Shown piece by piece: positions 1 to 8,071 of a stretch of DNA of 64,000 nt. The first letter of the stretch is position 1. The number at the start of each line of letters is the position of its first letter. This DNA is from Chitinophaga sp. LS1 (lineage in GTDB: Bacteria > Bacteroidota > Bacteroidia > Chitinophagales > Chitinophagaceae), in NCBI RefSeq assembly GCF_034274695.1, contig NZ_CP128362.1, positions 496,001 to 560,000 of the forward strand. The letters are read 5' to 3'. The translations under genes and the position numbers were made by a program. The notes under the pieces are model-generated. The model was not told the origin of the DNA. It searched no databases and saw nothing but the letters and a program-made list of their open reading frames with translations.

Positions 1-621
1 AGCCTCTTTTAACCTATCTTTTGCATTAGCAGTATGACGTATTTTAATTTTATTTGAACAATTGCGCAAAGCGGCGTTTAAGGTATTGTTACACACGATA
101 CGCACGGGAGTAAACCCGGCCACAATTGAGCCGCTGCCATCGTGGGACGTTGTAAGGAAAAGATAGTTTTCCATTGTGTCTATGCCTGCAACGGTAATAT
201 ATGAAGGTAGTTTTGCGGTTATAAAAATACGCTCCCCCTTCCCCAATGCTCCGGCTGTTTCGTAGTAGATATTTTCAGGTCCTGCGATGCAATCAAAAAA
301 GCTAAATGCGTCTATGTTCTGCACTACTTCATAACCACTTCCTACAACTCCGAGAGGTTGATTTGTATCGGTGCGAACAGTCGCGAAAAAGTCAGGAACT
401 TTAATATCCGGTACAATTAATTCGTTTGGTTCTTCACCAATAGCATCATAAGTAATCAAGGGACGCTTAACTACATCAAAATTTAGTTGTGCAGCTGTTA
501 GCACATCCGTACTATTTTGATACTTGTCTACTATCTGTCCTTTCCCGTGCCATGCTTTTTGACGTACTGAATAAAAAGCGTGTTTACCTGTGATCTGGTT
601 AAAATTTATATTATCTGCCAT
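1..621 (-). CDS. DUF932 (phage/plasmid-like, TIGR03299-type) protein, 3' end outside window
   Basis: An open minus-strand frame runs from the ATG at 621 off the left edge (207 codons visible). It begins MADNINFNQ and contains KAWHGKGQ near residue 23, VVGSGYEVVQN near 92 and TSHDGSGS near 155, which fit the DUF932 family typical of plasmids and ICEs. The family is common on mobile elements; its biochemical role is unknown to me. No signal peptide or membrane segment is seen. The gene lies downstream of the tra operon on the same strand, separated by small ICE genes. Confidence 0.8.
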   Translation of the reverse strand, partial: MADNINFNQITGKHAFYSVRQKAWHGKGQIVDKYQNSTDVLTAAQLNFDVVKRPLITYDAIGEEPNELIVPDIKVPDFFATVRTDTNQPLGVVGSGYEVVQNIDAFSFFDCIAGPENIYYETAGALGKGERIFITAKLPSYITVAGIDTMENYLFLTTSHDGSGSIVAGFTPVRIVCNNTLNAALRNCSNKIKIRHTANAKDRLKEA

Positions 622-675
622 AGGATAGCCGCTTATTTTTGAACTGGCGGCGGCATACGCCAGGATTACAAGTGA

Positions 676-897
676 TTAAATAAAAAGTGTGAGGTTGTTA
701 GTGGAAACCTGGGGTTTCTGACGGGTGCCATGTTTGGCAGCCAAGCGATAGAGCATAACATTTTCGCTTAGGAACATGCCCCAGGCGTAGCATAATGCGC
801 GGCTACGTGTTACGCGTGTTTCGATCTGGATAGCCCAGGATGTTGCCATAATCTTGGCAAAAGGCGGCGGCGTGTGCGTGTTTGCGTTGTGTTTCAT
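676..897 (-). CDS. Small hypothetical ICE protein
   Basis: A 73-codon frame starting MKHNANTHTPPPFAK. An upstream GTG/ATG would add a low-complexity Lys/Ser/Phe stretch that lies in a foldback arm, so I take the internal ATG at 897. The middle (RSRALCYAWGMFLSE) resembles short helical ICE proteins often found beside DUF932 genes. It ends 55 bp upstream of the DUF932 start. Function is not recognised, and the short length and low-complexity context keep confidence modest. Confidence 0.4.
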   Translation of the reverse strand: MKHNANTHTPPPFAKIMATSWAIQIETRVTRSRALCYAWGMFLSENVMLYRLAAKHGTRQKPQVSTNNLTLFI

Positions 898-921
898 TTT
901 GCTTTTTTTTGCGTGATCATT

Positions 922-1137
922 TTTAAAAGAAAAAAGAGAAAAAGAAAGCATCGAAACATGGCACGGACAAGGGTAAGAAAGCAACCCTGGGTTAAAAAAA
1001 ATACTACCTCATATATGAGGTCCGCCGCCAGGCGGACACCAAACTGTATGAGGTGGAGATTTTTTTTGCCTTCAGACTTGCTTTCTTACCCGCGTGCCAT
1101 ACTTTTGTTTTCTTTTTTCTCTTTCTTTTAAAAATGA
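922..1137. repeat. Long imperfect inverted repeat (arms about 60 nt)
   Basis: The left arm (about 922-985) contains a purine run followed by CATGGCACGGACAAGGGTAA. The right arm (about 1079-1137) carries the reverse complement: TTGCTTTCTTACCC, GTGCCAT, then a pyrimidine run ending CTTTTAAAAATG. The arms are matched but not perfect, with a spacer of about 90 nt that contains a CCGCCnnnGGCGG hairpin. It could form a large cruciform or RNA foldback. No gene is visible inside. Confidence 0.6.
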
Positions 1138-1144
1138 ATAGTGA

Positions 1145-1169
1145 TCCCGTGGCGCAGGGCGCCACGGGA
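1145..1169. repeat. Perfect 11-bp stem, 3-nt loop hairpin
   Basis: Arms TCCCGTGGCGC (1145-1155) and GCGCCACGGGA (1159-1169) flank the loop AGG. No T-run follows on either strand, so it is not a classic terminator. It sits between the large foldback at 922-1137 and the terminator at 1182-1201. Confidence 0.6.
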
Positions 1170-1174
1170 CCAAT

Positions 1175-1201
1175 GAAAAAAGCCGCCTCAAATGAGGCGG
1201 C
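1175..1201 (-). terminator. Rho-independent terminator
   Basis: A perfect 9-bp stem GCCGCCTCA / TGAGGCGGC (1182-1190 / 1193-1201). Read on the minus strand it is followed by a six-T run. It lies about 95 nt downstream of the minus-strand zinc-ribbon gene, so it probably ends that transcript. Confidence 0.65.
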
Positions 1202-1250
1202 AAAAGGGATCAATTACTATAATTTTTTAAGAAGCGCTTGCTATTTAGTA

Positions 1251-1283
1251 GATAACTGGTGTAATAAGTATACACCAGTTATC
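1251..1283. repeat. 13-bp perfect inverted repeat, 7-nt spacer
   Basis: Arms GATAACTGGTGTA (1251-1263) and TACACCAGTTATC (1271-1283) lie just downstream of the minus-strand zinc-ribbon stop at 1295. It may be an RNA hairpin or a protein site; there is no T-run on the minus strand right after it. Confidence 0.5.
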
Positions 1284-1294
1284 ATTTCAATTAA

Positions 1295-1600
1295 TCATCC
1301 ATATACCCTAATATGTTCCTTATCGACGTAATCGACATTTCTTCTTCCCAGCACCTGTCCTGTCGATGGATGGAATATCCTTCCGCAGTACTTGCATAGA
1401 ATTTTGTATTTTCTGCTATCGACAGAAGGATCAAAGAGGTTACCGAAGTTATCGCAAGGCCAAAATGAATCCCGCATAGCGTCTGGACCGCAAGGGCACT
1501 CCCAGTCATCTTCAAATTGAATTTTGGCGAATTCCGGATTGCCTTCTGCATCACGATACAGGTACTTAGGCTGCTTTTGTTTGCTTTTCTTGTTCTTCAT
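1295..1600 (-). CDS. Small zinc-ribbon-like hypothetical protein
   Basis: The 101-aa frame starts MKNKKSKQKQPKYLY at the ATG at 1600. The open frame extends further upstream, but that part coincides with a foldback element and does not look coding. Two Cys pairs are seen, CPCG near residue 37 and CKYCG near residue 73, spaced as in zinc ribbons. The N-terminus is Lys/Gln-rich. It is probably a metal-binding nucleic-acid or protein interaction module. No named family is recognised. It stands alone between the foldback at 1620-1712 and a terminator. Confidence 0.55.
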   Translation of the reverse strand: MKNKKSKQKQPKYLYRDAEGNPEFAKIQFEDDWECPCGPDAMRDSFWPCDNFGNLFDPSVDSRKYKILCKYCGRIFHPSTGQVLGRRNVDYVDKEHIRVYG

Positions 1601-1619
1601 ATTTTTTTTCGAGGCATTT

Positions 1620-1712
1620 CCCACCTGCCGGTTCGAGACAAGGGATCGTGGAATAGCGGAACGCAGTGAGCATATGCCGCGAAAGCCCTTGTTGAGAACG
1701 GAAAGGCAGGTG
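1620..1712. repeat. Imperfect inverted repeat upstream of zinc-ribbon gene
   Basis: CCACCTGCC...ACAAGGG at about 1621-1644 pairs with CCCTTGT...GGCAGGTGG at about 1685-1712, leaving a spacer of about 40 nt. It lies directly upstream of the minus-strand gene that starts at 1600, so it would be in its 5' leader or promoter. It is similar in style to the foldbacks at 922-1137 and 30658-30801. Confidence 0.5.
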
Positions 1713-1782
1713 GTACATTTGCGGAGAAAAAAATGATAGGCAAGAAAGCAAATAGGGTAGCTGTCGTTATCACAATGGCAAA

Positions 1783-1804
1783 CCGCCCCCAAAATTGGAG
1801 GCGG
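1783..1804 (-). terminator. Possible weak terminator hairpin
   Basis: CCGCCCCC-AAAATT-GGAGGCGG forms an 8-bp stem with one mismatch. It lies about 90 nt downstream of the minus-strand gene that ends at 1891. On the minus strand it is followed only by TTTG, so termination is uncertain. Confidence 0.3.
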
Positions 1805-1890
1805 CTTATGGGTTATTCCCGCAATAGTCCTATCGCTGACGGGTTGCGCTCCCGCATTGCCCGTTTCCTTTTCGGACTATAAGTTGAGCA

Positions 1891-2385
1891 TCACTTTGCA
1901 GCACGGCCATAGCCTTTATTAGGCTTAAATAATCTGGAAGCTGGTTGTCGCTGATGCAATGCTGTAAGTTCCTTTTCGATCTGTTCATAAGCCATTAGCC
2001 TATAAGCCGTACCGGTTCCCAAATTAATAGATGGATAACTTATAAGATCTTGCCCGGATAACCTATTGTACTCTTCTGTTGCAATGCCGTGCAAGGACAG
2101 GTAAATACCTGGGGGCCGTTCACGCGACCAGCCAAAATAACTTTTTGTGATATTAATTACACCATCACTGTCATGAATTACAGCGTAATCCAACGACTTA
2201 TTAAGCTGATGCTGAATGGCTAAAGCATCAACAAAGCAATAACTGGGGATATTATTTAAAGCAATAATTGCATCATTTATGTTGGTGAAAGGTTCTCTTG
2301 TAGAAAATGATTCAGGCAAACGGCTGTTTCCCATCCTCCACTGATCATATTTTAACCCTACGGTAGCAAGAAATAATGTTTCCAT
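1891..2385 (-). CDS. Hypothetical ICE protein
   Basis: A 164-aa frame with ATG at 2385, beginning METLFLATVGLKYDQWRMGN. No signal peptide or membrane segment is visible. The C-terminus is basic (RLFKPNKGYGRAAK). I recognise no family. It lies 355 bp downstream of the last gene of the tra operon on the same strand, with the intervening DNA apparently non-coding, so it may have its own promoter. Codon use looks coding, with no competing frame of similar quality. Confidence 0.6.
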   Translation of the reverse strand: METLFLATVGLKYDQWRMGNSRLPESFSTREPFTNINDAIIALNNIPSYCFVDALAIQHQLNKSLDYAVIHDSDGVINITKSYFGWSRERPPGIYLSLHGIATEEYNRLSGQDLISYPSINLGTGTAYRLMAYEQIEKELTALHQRQPASRLFKPNKGYGRAAK

Positions 2386-2739
2386 AGTCTATTAAATTTA
2401 AGTAAACGGCGAAACGAGCCTGGACGGAACATCGCTTTTATATTTGCTAAAACATTTCACATGCATTCATCTTCTGATTTAGAACTCATACAGTTTCCTG
2501 ACACTGTCGCTGTTATATGCTTTTGCATGAGCAGGATTGTAAGTACTGAGCAGATGAAGTAACTATAATAGGCTTGTCCTGTATGAGATTAAAACGAGTT
2601 TCAGAGCTGCATGATGCATAGCGATCCAAACCCCGAACGGAGCGTCGCAACGGATGCCCAATGGGGCATTTAAAAGCTGACAATCCAAGGAAAAACAACG
2701 GGAACATTGATCCAAGTGTAGTTCCCGTTGCATTATGCT
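2386..2739. other. Intergenic, no convincing gene
   Basis: A 354-bp gap between the tra operon and the 164-aa gene. It holds a short hairpin TGCCCAATGGGGCA at about 2651-2664. The only open frame (2513-2707, minus) lacks a recognisable protein pattern. It may contain the end of the tra transcript and a promoter for the next gene. Confidence 0.4.
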
Positions 2740-4011
2740 TTACATTGTCTTGCCATTCTTATTACCGTCTTCAGCAAAACGTCGGTTACGGCTAAACATT
2801 GACCGAATCTGCCCCAAAACACCCTGTTGCGTGGTTGCACTATTTGCGTGGGAAACGCCATTCGTTTCTGCACCTTCGGGTAGGCGAGCATTTGATGGCG
2901 GATTAATGGCAGGCATTTGATTCGCTTCAGCATTTCTCTGCTGCCGGTCATGGGAACTCAACACTTCTGGCCTGGATAGATTTTTCCTTTCCGGTGGAAC
3001 TTTAAGAAAAGGAACCGGGCTAAGGACCTTACCGTCCATGTTGGAAATTTTCAGGCCATCAGGGGGATTAGCAGAAACTAATAAATCTGACGTACCGGAT
3101 GCATTAGGATATTTAACTACCACTTCACTACCTTTTCGAATATGGTAGGCCAGTTTGTGTACATAGCTGGTTTCGTCCATATTGAGGAAGTTAAATTCCT
3201 TCAATTGTGATTCTACATTACGCAGACCACCTACGAACTCAATTGCCTTTATTCCATCAGGTTGGTCTTTGAGTTTTAGCCAGGTATCGAAGTTAGAGGA
3301 TACTTTTTTTAGGTCCGGGCGATTTTTAAGGTTCTCACCTTCCACCAAATTGCCATCATTGTCAACATAGCTATATTGTTTCAATGTTTTGTACACAGCT
3401 CTATCTTCCAGCAAGTTGTACATTTCCAAGGTGGTAAGTTTATAGTAATCACTAAATTCAAAGGTCCTGTTGTGGTCTGCATCAATTTTAGCCTGCCTAT
3501 CCAGCGAATTCTTATCCATCTGAATATCGACATCAGGATCGTATTTTACAATAAGGCGGTTAAAAATCTCCGGTTTTTCCTTCTGAACAATTAATAGATC
3601 CTGTTTAATCTCACCTTGATACGCTTCCAAAGCAATATTGTATTCATTTCTGTTTTCGGGTCCAACTAATTCCGGGTTAGGCGGGTTTGCCAGACGAGCT
3701 TCCAGGTCTGCTGTGTTAAGGTTGCCTATTTTCTCGTGATGTATTTCAATTTCTCTACTGACAGTAGTAACAGCCCTATTGTAGTAATACTTATCACCTA
3801 CCAAATTAAAAATAGCCTCTACGGCAACAATAGTAGAAGTATCCTCGAAACCAGACATACCATAGGTTTTAATTTCCGGCTTTCCGGCTGCCATCTGTTC
3901 GGGCAGTGTATTTAAAACTGTTTCAGGCAGCTGCCTGATGCGGACAGTATCAGCTAATACTGCCAAATTCTGTTCAATATTGAAACCTGATTCATTCTGC
4001 ACGTTGTCCAT
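2740..4011 (-). CDS. Large hypothetical protein at end of tra operon
   Basis: 423 aa from the ATG at 4011, soluble, no signal peptide, Asp/Asn-rich. The N-terminal two thirds look globular (for example KYYYNRAVTTVSREIEIHHEK near 76-96). The C-terminal 100 residues are Pro/Ser/Asn-rich and end in the basic tail RSMFSRNRRFAEDGNKNGK, suggesting a flexible tail. It is last in the tra operon, 24 nt after the 219-aa gene. Such distal genes in ICE operons often encode cytoplasmic transfer-accessory proteins, but nothing in the sequence fixes a function. Confidence 0.65.
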   Translation of the reverse strand: MDNVQNESGFNIEQNLAVLADTVRIRQLPETVLNTLPEQMAAGKPEIKTYGMSGFEDTSTIVAVEAIFNLVGDKYYYNRAVTTVSREIEIHHEKIGNLNTADLEARLANPPNPELVGPENRNEYNIALEAYQGEIKQDLLIVQKEKPEIFNRLIVKYDPDVDIQMDKNSLDRQAKIDADHNRTFEFSDYYKLTTLEMYNLLEDRAVYKTLKQYSYVDNDGNLVEGENLKNRPDLKKVSSNFDTWLKLKDQPDGIKAIEFVGGLRNVESQLKEFNFLNMDETSYVHKLAYHIRKGSEVVVKYPNASGTSDLLVSANPPDGLKISNMDGKVLSPVPFLKVPPERKNLSRPEVLSSHDRQQRNAEANQMPAINPPSNARLPEGAETNGVSHANSATTQQGVLGQIRSMFSRNRRFAEDGNKNGKTM

Positions 4012-4035
4012 AACTCAAAAATTAAATTGTAAAAA

Positions 4036-4695
4036 TTATTGTATTGTACGCATCCTACCGCTATGTGTTTTTATTTCCCGGTCGCGGTGAACTGATTTAC
4101 GCAAAGGCGCTGCATCCATTTTGATTTCCGGTTCATTCCCCGGCGTGTCTGTGGCCGACGCTAATGACGCAGCGGCATTTACAGGTTTGTAAGTTGGCAT
4201 AGAATCGGCATCTACAGGCGGGCCGCTATTGGTTTGTGCCGTGCCAGCTATTGACGCTTTGTCCGTCTTTAGTTCCGGAGAGACATATACGGCGGTAAGC
4301 GCCGCTCTGTCCGGATGTTGCTGCGCAATAGGCGCTTCATTCGGCTGCGGGGACATACTCAACATGGTCGAATCCTGCAAAAAAGCTGGATTTCCATTTA
4401 AAATGCGATCAACCGTTTTCCAGAACTTGTAATTCATCTTCTGAAAAAAGCCCTTTATACCGGGGAACAGGGCATCATCCATCTGCCTGATTTGTCCTTT
4501 GACGAAATGCAGGTCATCGTATTCACCCTCAGTCAGCCTTAATTTATTATGTTGTTTAACAATTCTCTTCCAAACCTGCAAACGCAGCAAATTGAATTCC
4601 CGATCTTGTAAAAGATCCGTCCCAAATTTCTGAAGGTACTTCGCCTGCTTGGCATCCCATCTGCTTACCGCTACTTCAACCCTGTTTTGCTCCAT
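4036..4695 (-). CDS. Hypothetical tra-operon protein, paralog of next gene upstream
   Basis: 219 aa from the ATG at 4695. Residues 12-25 (RWDAKQAKYLQKFG) and about 65-100 (VKGQIRQ...LFPGIKGFF...FWKTVDRIL) align with RWAAKEQLYQKTLG and LKGHLRT...LYPWWQRW...AWKTVGFIF in the neighbouring 4718-5257 gene, so the pair arose by tandem duplication. The N-terminal half is helical and basic. The C-terminal half is Ala/Pro/Ser-rich and probably disordered. No signal peptide. Function unknown. Confidence 0.65.
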   Translation of the reverse strand: MEQNRVEVAVSRWDAKQAKYLQKFGTDLLQDREFNLLRLQVWKRIVKQHNKLRLTEGEYDDLHFVKGQIRQMDDALFPGIKGFFQKMNYKFWKTVDRILNGNPAFLQDSTMLSMSPQPNEAPIAQQHPDRAALTAVYVSPELKTDKASIAGTAQTNSGPPVDADSMPTYKPVNAAASLASATDTPGNEPEIKMDAAPLRKSVHRDREIKTHSGRMRTIQ

Positions 4696-4717
4696 AACAC
4701 ACTATTTTAGGCCCGCC

Positions 4718-5257
4718 TCAGGATATACCTTTACCCAAACGGGGCGCATTGAGCAGTACCCGTGGTTGTTCCCGTCGTTTCGATTTGAGCAGAGGTTGTT
4801 GCATTTGCTGAGAAACAGCTTTTGTAGTCGCGTCCTGTTTGTTATCTGTGGCCAAAACATTGGTATCAAAGGGGGCATTATTCACAAGCCTGCGTTCCCT
4901 TTGCTTTTCATTTATTATTTTAGCTGCATTCCTAACCTGCTTGAAAATAAAGCCAACAGTTTTCCAGGCCGCTCTTGCGATGTCAGCCGTCCATCTTTGC
5001 CACCAAGGATAAAGCTGGCGCCGGGTAGTCCTCAAATGCCCTTTTAATATCTTACGGGATGCTTTCACATCTTTGTCCTTGGAGTCCTTAATTTGACGCT
5101 GTAGACTACGAAGGTGTTTATATTTTACCTTCAGGAAAGATTTAGACTGTACAGTAGCAGCACCCAGCGTTTTCTGATACAATTGTTCTTTCGCTGCCCA
5201 TCGTTGCAATTCCTCTTCGAGTGGGTTCATTTTCACACCAGTATCTTTCTTCATCAT
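4718..5257 (-). CDS. Hypothetical tra-operon protein, paralog of 4036-4695
   Basis: 179 aa. The ATG at 5257 overlaps the TGA of traN (ATGA coupling), which favours this start. An internal ATG at 5230, preceded by GTGAAA, is an alternative (MNPLEEEL). The protein is very basic (Lys/Arg-rich throughout) and helical, with a conserved core RWAAKEQLYQKTLG and AWKTVGFIF shared with the adjacent gene. The tail is Gln/Lys-rich. It may bind nucleic acid or sit at the inner face of the mating pore; this is inference only. Confidence 0.6.
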   Translation of the reverse strand: MMKKDTGVKMNPLEEELQRWAAKEQLYQKTLGAATVQSKSFLKVKYKHLRSLQRQIKDSKDKDVKASRKILKGHLRTTRRQLYPWWQRWTADIARAAWKTVGFIFKQVRNAAKIINEKQRERRLVNNAPFDTNVLATDNKQDATTKAVSQQMQQPLLKSKRREQPRVLLNAPRLGKGIS

Positions 5258-6102
5258 TGATCAGTTTTATCGGGGAATAGTGGACTTGCTTTTAATATAT
5301 CCTTCCCCTTAATTCTGAGCTGTAAATGCCTATCGCCGTTTCTTTCAAAAAGATCTATCGTTAAGAACTTCGAATCTGCAATGGTAAATTGAGGAAAGGC
5401 AATCACCCAGGTCTGGCTTATTTTGTTGGAAATGTTCCCGCCTGGTGTTAGTAGCTGATACAAGGGGTAAACTTCCTGTTCCAGGACAGAGGTACGTTTA
5501 GCCTTTGTTTTGTCCCTCTGGCATGCCTTGCTATAGTCGATGACATAAGGAATATTAGAACGGTTATTCAGGGTAAGATGAAAGTATAATACGCCATTAT
5601 GTATATATACGCCCCGCAAGTTGATTTTCATTCCGCTGTTATGCGCTTTTGGATGGCGTGCCCTCTTTTTGAATTGGGCAATGCTGTCAGCATTTCTCCT
5701 GATAGCGTATTGAAATTGATTAGAGGTATCTACTTTCTGCGACTGTATGGCTGACAACAGTTTCTCAGGTGTACCAAAATGGTATTCCAAGGAGGGGGCT
5801 TCTTCAACATAAAAGACACGGATTGAGTAGATGGCACCTTTATCGGTAAAGACAGATATGGTGGTCGGCTTAAAATTCTCCCGGTTAGCCTTAACCTTCA
5901 GCACATAGCTGTTCTTATTAGCTGCCTTGACTAAAATATCGGCAGACCCTCTATCGTAATCCTGTACAGGAGCGTCAAACACGAGCAATACGGTTTGGTA
6001 AAAACTTACATAAATGTTCTTTACCTCGAACGTAGTTTGTGCATGCAGCCTCGAAAAGAACAATCCAACAAATAACCAATTTAACAACATCACCTTTTTC
6101 AT
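5254..6102 (-). CDS. traN: Conjugative transposon protein TraN (DUF4138, VirB9-like)
   Basis: From the ATG at 6102, MKKVMLLNWLFVGLFFSRLHAQ forms a clear signal peptide. An upstream GTG (6108) is also in frame. The mature part starts TTFEVKNIYVSFYQTVLLVFDAPV, typical of the TraN/DUF4138 family, which is thought to act as the outer-membrane-core (VirB9-like) part of the Bacteroidota mating pore. The length of about 282 aa fits. It is followed by an overlapping small basic gene and separated from traM by one unrecognised gene, an unusual insertion. Confidence 0.85.
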   Translation of the reverse strand: MKKVMLLNWLFVGLFFSRLHAQTTFEVKNIYVSFYQTVLLVFDAPVQDYDRGSADILVKAANKNSYVLKVKANRENFKPTTISVFTDKGAIYSIRVFYVEEAPSLEYHFGTPEKLLSAIQSQKVDTSNQFQYAIRRNADSIAQFKKRARHPKAHNSGMKINLRGVYIHNGVLYFHLTLNNRSNIPYVIDYSKACQRDKTKAKRTSVLEQEVYPLYQLLTPGGNISNKISQTWVIAFPQFTIADSKFLTIDLFERNGDRHLQLRIKGKDILKASPLFPDKTDQ

Positions 6103-6144
6103 TTTCACATTATTATTAGTCAAAGAATACAGTAGTCTTATGAG

Positions 6145-6768
6145 TTACAGCTTTTTTGCCCTGCCACCCTTCCTTTTGATACCCTCCGGCAAGTCCCATC
6201 CCTTAATTTTAAGCTCATGGCGCATAAATAAGTGAGCTTCCTTAACAGAAGGGAAATGGTTGCGAAATGACTGACGCGGGTAATGCTTTTCACTCAGCAA
6301 CTTGAGGCGGAAATCCCCTGCAATAGACTTGGCAAATGGAGTACCTGTCAGGTATTTCACTTGCAGCTGCCTGCTAATAGCATATCCATCCGTTCCGGCC
6401 TGTTCCAAAGCATAGAGCGTACTAAGCAATTCTATCATGGTGTTGTAAACACCGTTAGTTTTAGATAGCTGCTGTCCCCAGTCAATTTCTGATAGCTTCC
6501 GTTCCAGATTGGCGGTATCGATACCATCGATTTGTGCGTGTATAGGAACAATGGGGAGCTTTAATAAAATTTCATATTCGGTTAAATCTATAGATTTCAA
6601 GTCCGGCAACAGGCGAAATGACAGATATATAATTAAATCGTCCTTACCCTGTTTTTCAGGAAAACTGATAGAAGCCTCCGAAAGGCCATCCTGAATAGCC
6701 CGTTCAATAGGCGCCTTTGCAGCGCTTAGCCCTAACTTATCTAATTGCTCTAATGTTAATTTTGCCAT
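6145..6768 (-). CDS. Hypothetical protein between TraM and TraN
   Basis: 207 aa from the ATG at 6768, with no signal peptide or membrane segment. The N-terminus is amphipathic (MAKLTLEQLDKLGLSAAK), then LIIYLSFRLLPDLKSIDLTEYEILLKLPIVPIH, and the tail is basic (KRKGGRAKKL). Canonical Bacteroides tra operons place traN directly after traM, so this is an extra gene in the core operon. It starts 11 nt after the traM stop and is clearly co-transcribed. It looks cytoplasmic; role unknown. Confidence 0.65.
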   Translation of the reverse strand: MAKLTLEQLDKLGLSAAKAPIERAIQDGLSEASISFPEKQGKDDLIIYLSFRLLPDLKSIDLTEYEILLKLPIVPIHAQIDGIDTANLERKLSEIDWGQQLSKTNGVYNTMIELLSTLYALEQAGTDGYAISRQLQVKYLTGTPFAKSIAGDFRLKLLSEKHYPRQSFRNHFPSVKEAHLFMRHELKIKGWDLPEGIKRKGGRAKKL

Positions 6769-6779
6769 CGTTCTTTCGT

Positions 6780-8063
6780 TTATTCGTTACTATTCGTGTC
6801 CAATAGAAGGATAGGATGACCGCTTTTCACCGTTACCTTGATAAGTTTAGTCTTTTTAGAGAGCAGACTTTTTGCAGCACTAATACCGGCTGTAGCTGCT
6901 TGTGCGCCAATATTGGGATCAAGTGATGCCATTTGCAGGGTCTGAATAGCGTTTGTAGCTTCGTCTTTAGCCACGTCCCTGGTTATAGCACCGGGGACAC
7001 GTATGCCGGCAATGCCGTCACCATCATAGATCTGTAAGGATACCGGAAAAATATTACCCTTATATTGAATTTCTTTAATCTCACCCATTAACCTTTCATT
7101 GCTTAAGTCGCACACAGCATGTGCATTTGTACCTTTAGGTATCAGTTGCCCTTTGATATAAATATCCTGCGTTAACCGAATCTTTAAAGCTGCACCTGCT
7201 ACTAAGGTCTGCTCTTCGTCTACAACAGCGGCAACAGCATTAGTTGTCCCAGGTTGATCCTCCGCATCTTCAAGATCAAAAAAACGATTCGTTTTCGCAG
7301 GCTGCTGGAATATGCGGGCAAGCGAATCTCTCCACCTGCTATAGATGGTATCGCCCTGATTGGGCCTGGCAGGCAATAAATCGTCTCCTTGATATTTGGC
7401 TGATGTAGCAACCGGATAAACTTTGCCCCGATTTTTCAGCGATTCCTCCTTTAATTTATTTCTCGTTCTGGAAGGATTCTGAATATCAAGGACTTTATCA
7501 AGCATATTGTTTAATTGCGTCATTTCCGGGTCAGGCTCACTGGCAGCCCCCTGCATAGCATGCATCATCTTTTCCATCTGACGCAATTGCTCATCTGCTG
7601 ATCCTGAAACATCCTGTGTTTGGGAAGTGGCAGGCCCACTCGCCTGCACTGGCTTATCGGATACAGATAACTGTTTCTGCAACAAAGCCAATTGTTCCTT
7701 TACCTTTTCTTCTCCGCCTACAGGTTTGCCGGACTTTAGATTTTTAAATTCAGAGCCGGGGGTAGTCGGCGTGGAGAAAGTATCACTGCCGCTGGGCACT
7801 GTTAAGGCATACGGGTCACCTTGGGCAAGTTTGCGTAAGGACAGTGAATCTGTCTCTGCCTTCTTATACAATGACAACTTATCCATGGCATCATCCTCTT
7901 TTAACTTTGGTGACGGCAGGACAGTATTAAACCCTGAATTCACGGTTGGCGGCTCCCTATTATCCTCCGCGCCGCCCATACCGTAAAAAATCAAACAAAT
8001 TAATGGGATGAATACCACAGGCATGAATAACAATATCCGCGCTTTCAATTTTTCTTTTTCCAT
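6780..8063 (-). CDS. traM: Conjugative transposon protein TraM (VirB10-like)
   Basis: 427 aa. Residues 8-30 (RILLFMPVVFIPLICLIFYGMGG) form one N-terminal membrane helix. A Pro/Ser/Gln-rich periplasmic linker follows (about 35-280), then a C-terminal domain with VAGAALKIRLTQDIYIKGQ, LIPKGTNAHAVC and GDGIAGIRVPGA, typical of TraM. In the family this is the VirB10-like scaffold that spans inner and outer membrane. It is preceded by traL with an 8-nt gap. Confidence 0.88.
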   Translation of the reverse strand: MEKEKLKARILLFMPVVFIPLICLIFYGMGGAEDNREPPTVNSGFNTVLPSPKLKEDDAMDKLSLYKKAETDSLSLRKLAQGDPYALTVPSGSDTFSTPTTPGSEFKNLKSGKPVGGEEKVKEQLALLQKQLSVSDKPVQASGPATSQTQDVSGSADEQLRQMEKMMHAMQGAASEPDPEMTQLNNMLDKVLDIQNPSRTRNKLKEESLKNRGKVYPVATSAKYQGDDLLPARPNQGDTIYSRWRDSLARIFQQPAKTNRFFDLEDAEDQPGTTNAVAAVVDEEQTLVAGAALKIRLTQDIYIKGQLIPKGTNAHAVCDLSNERLMGEIKEIQYKGNIFPVSLQIYDGDGIAGIRVPGAITRDVAKDEATNAIQTLQMASLDPNIGAQAATAGISAAKSLLSKKTKLIKVTVKSGHPILLLDTNSNE

Positions 8064-8071
8064 AGTCGTTG

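Noticed and set aside
2513..2707. 64-aa minus-strand frame
   Set aside because: Low protein-like quality, no recognisable pattern, lies in an intergenic region with hairpins.
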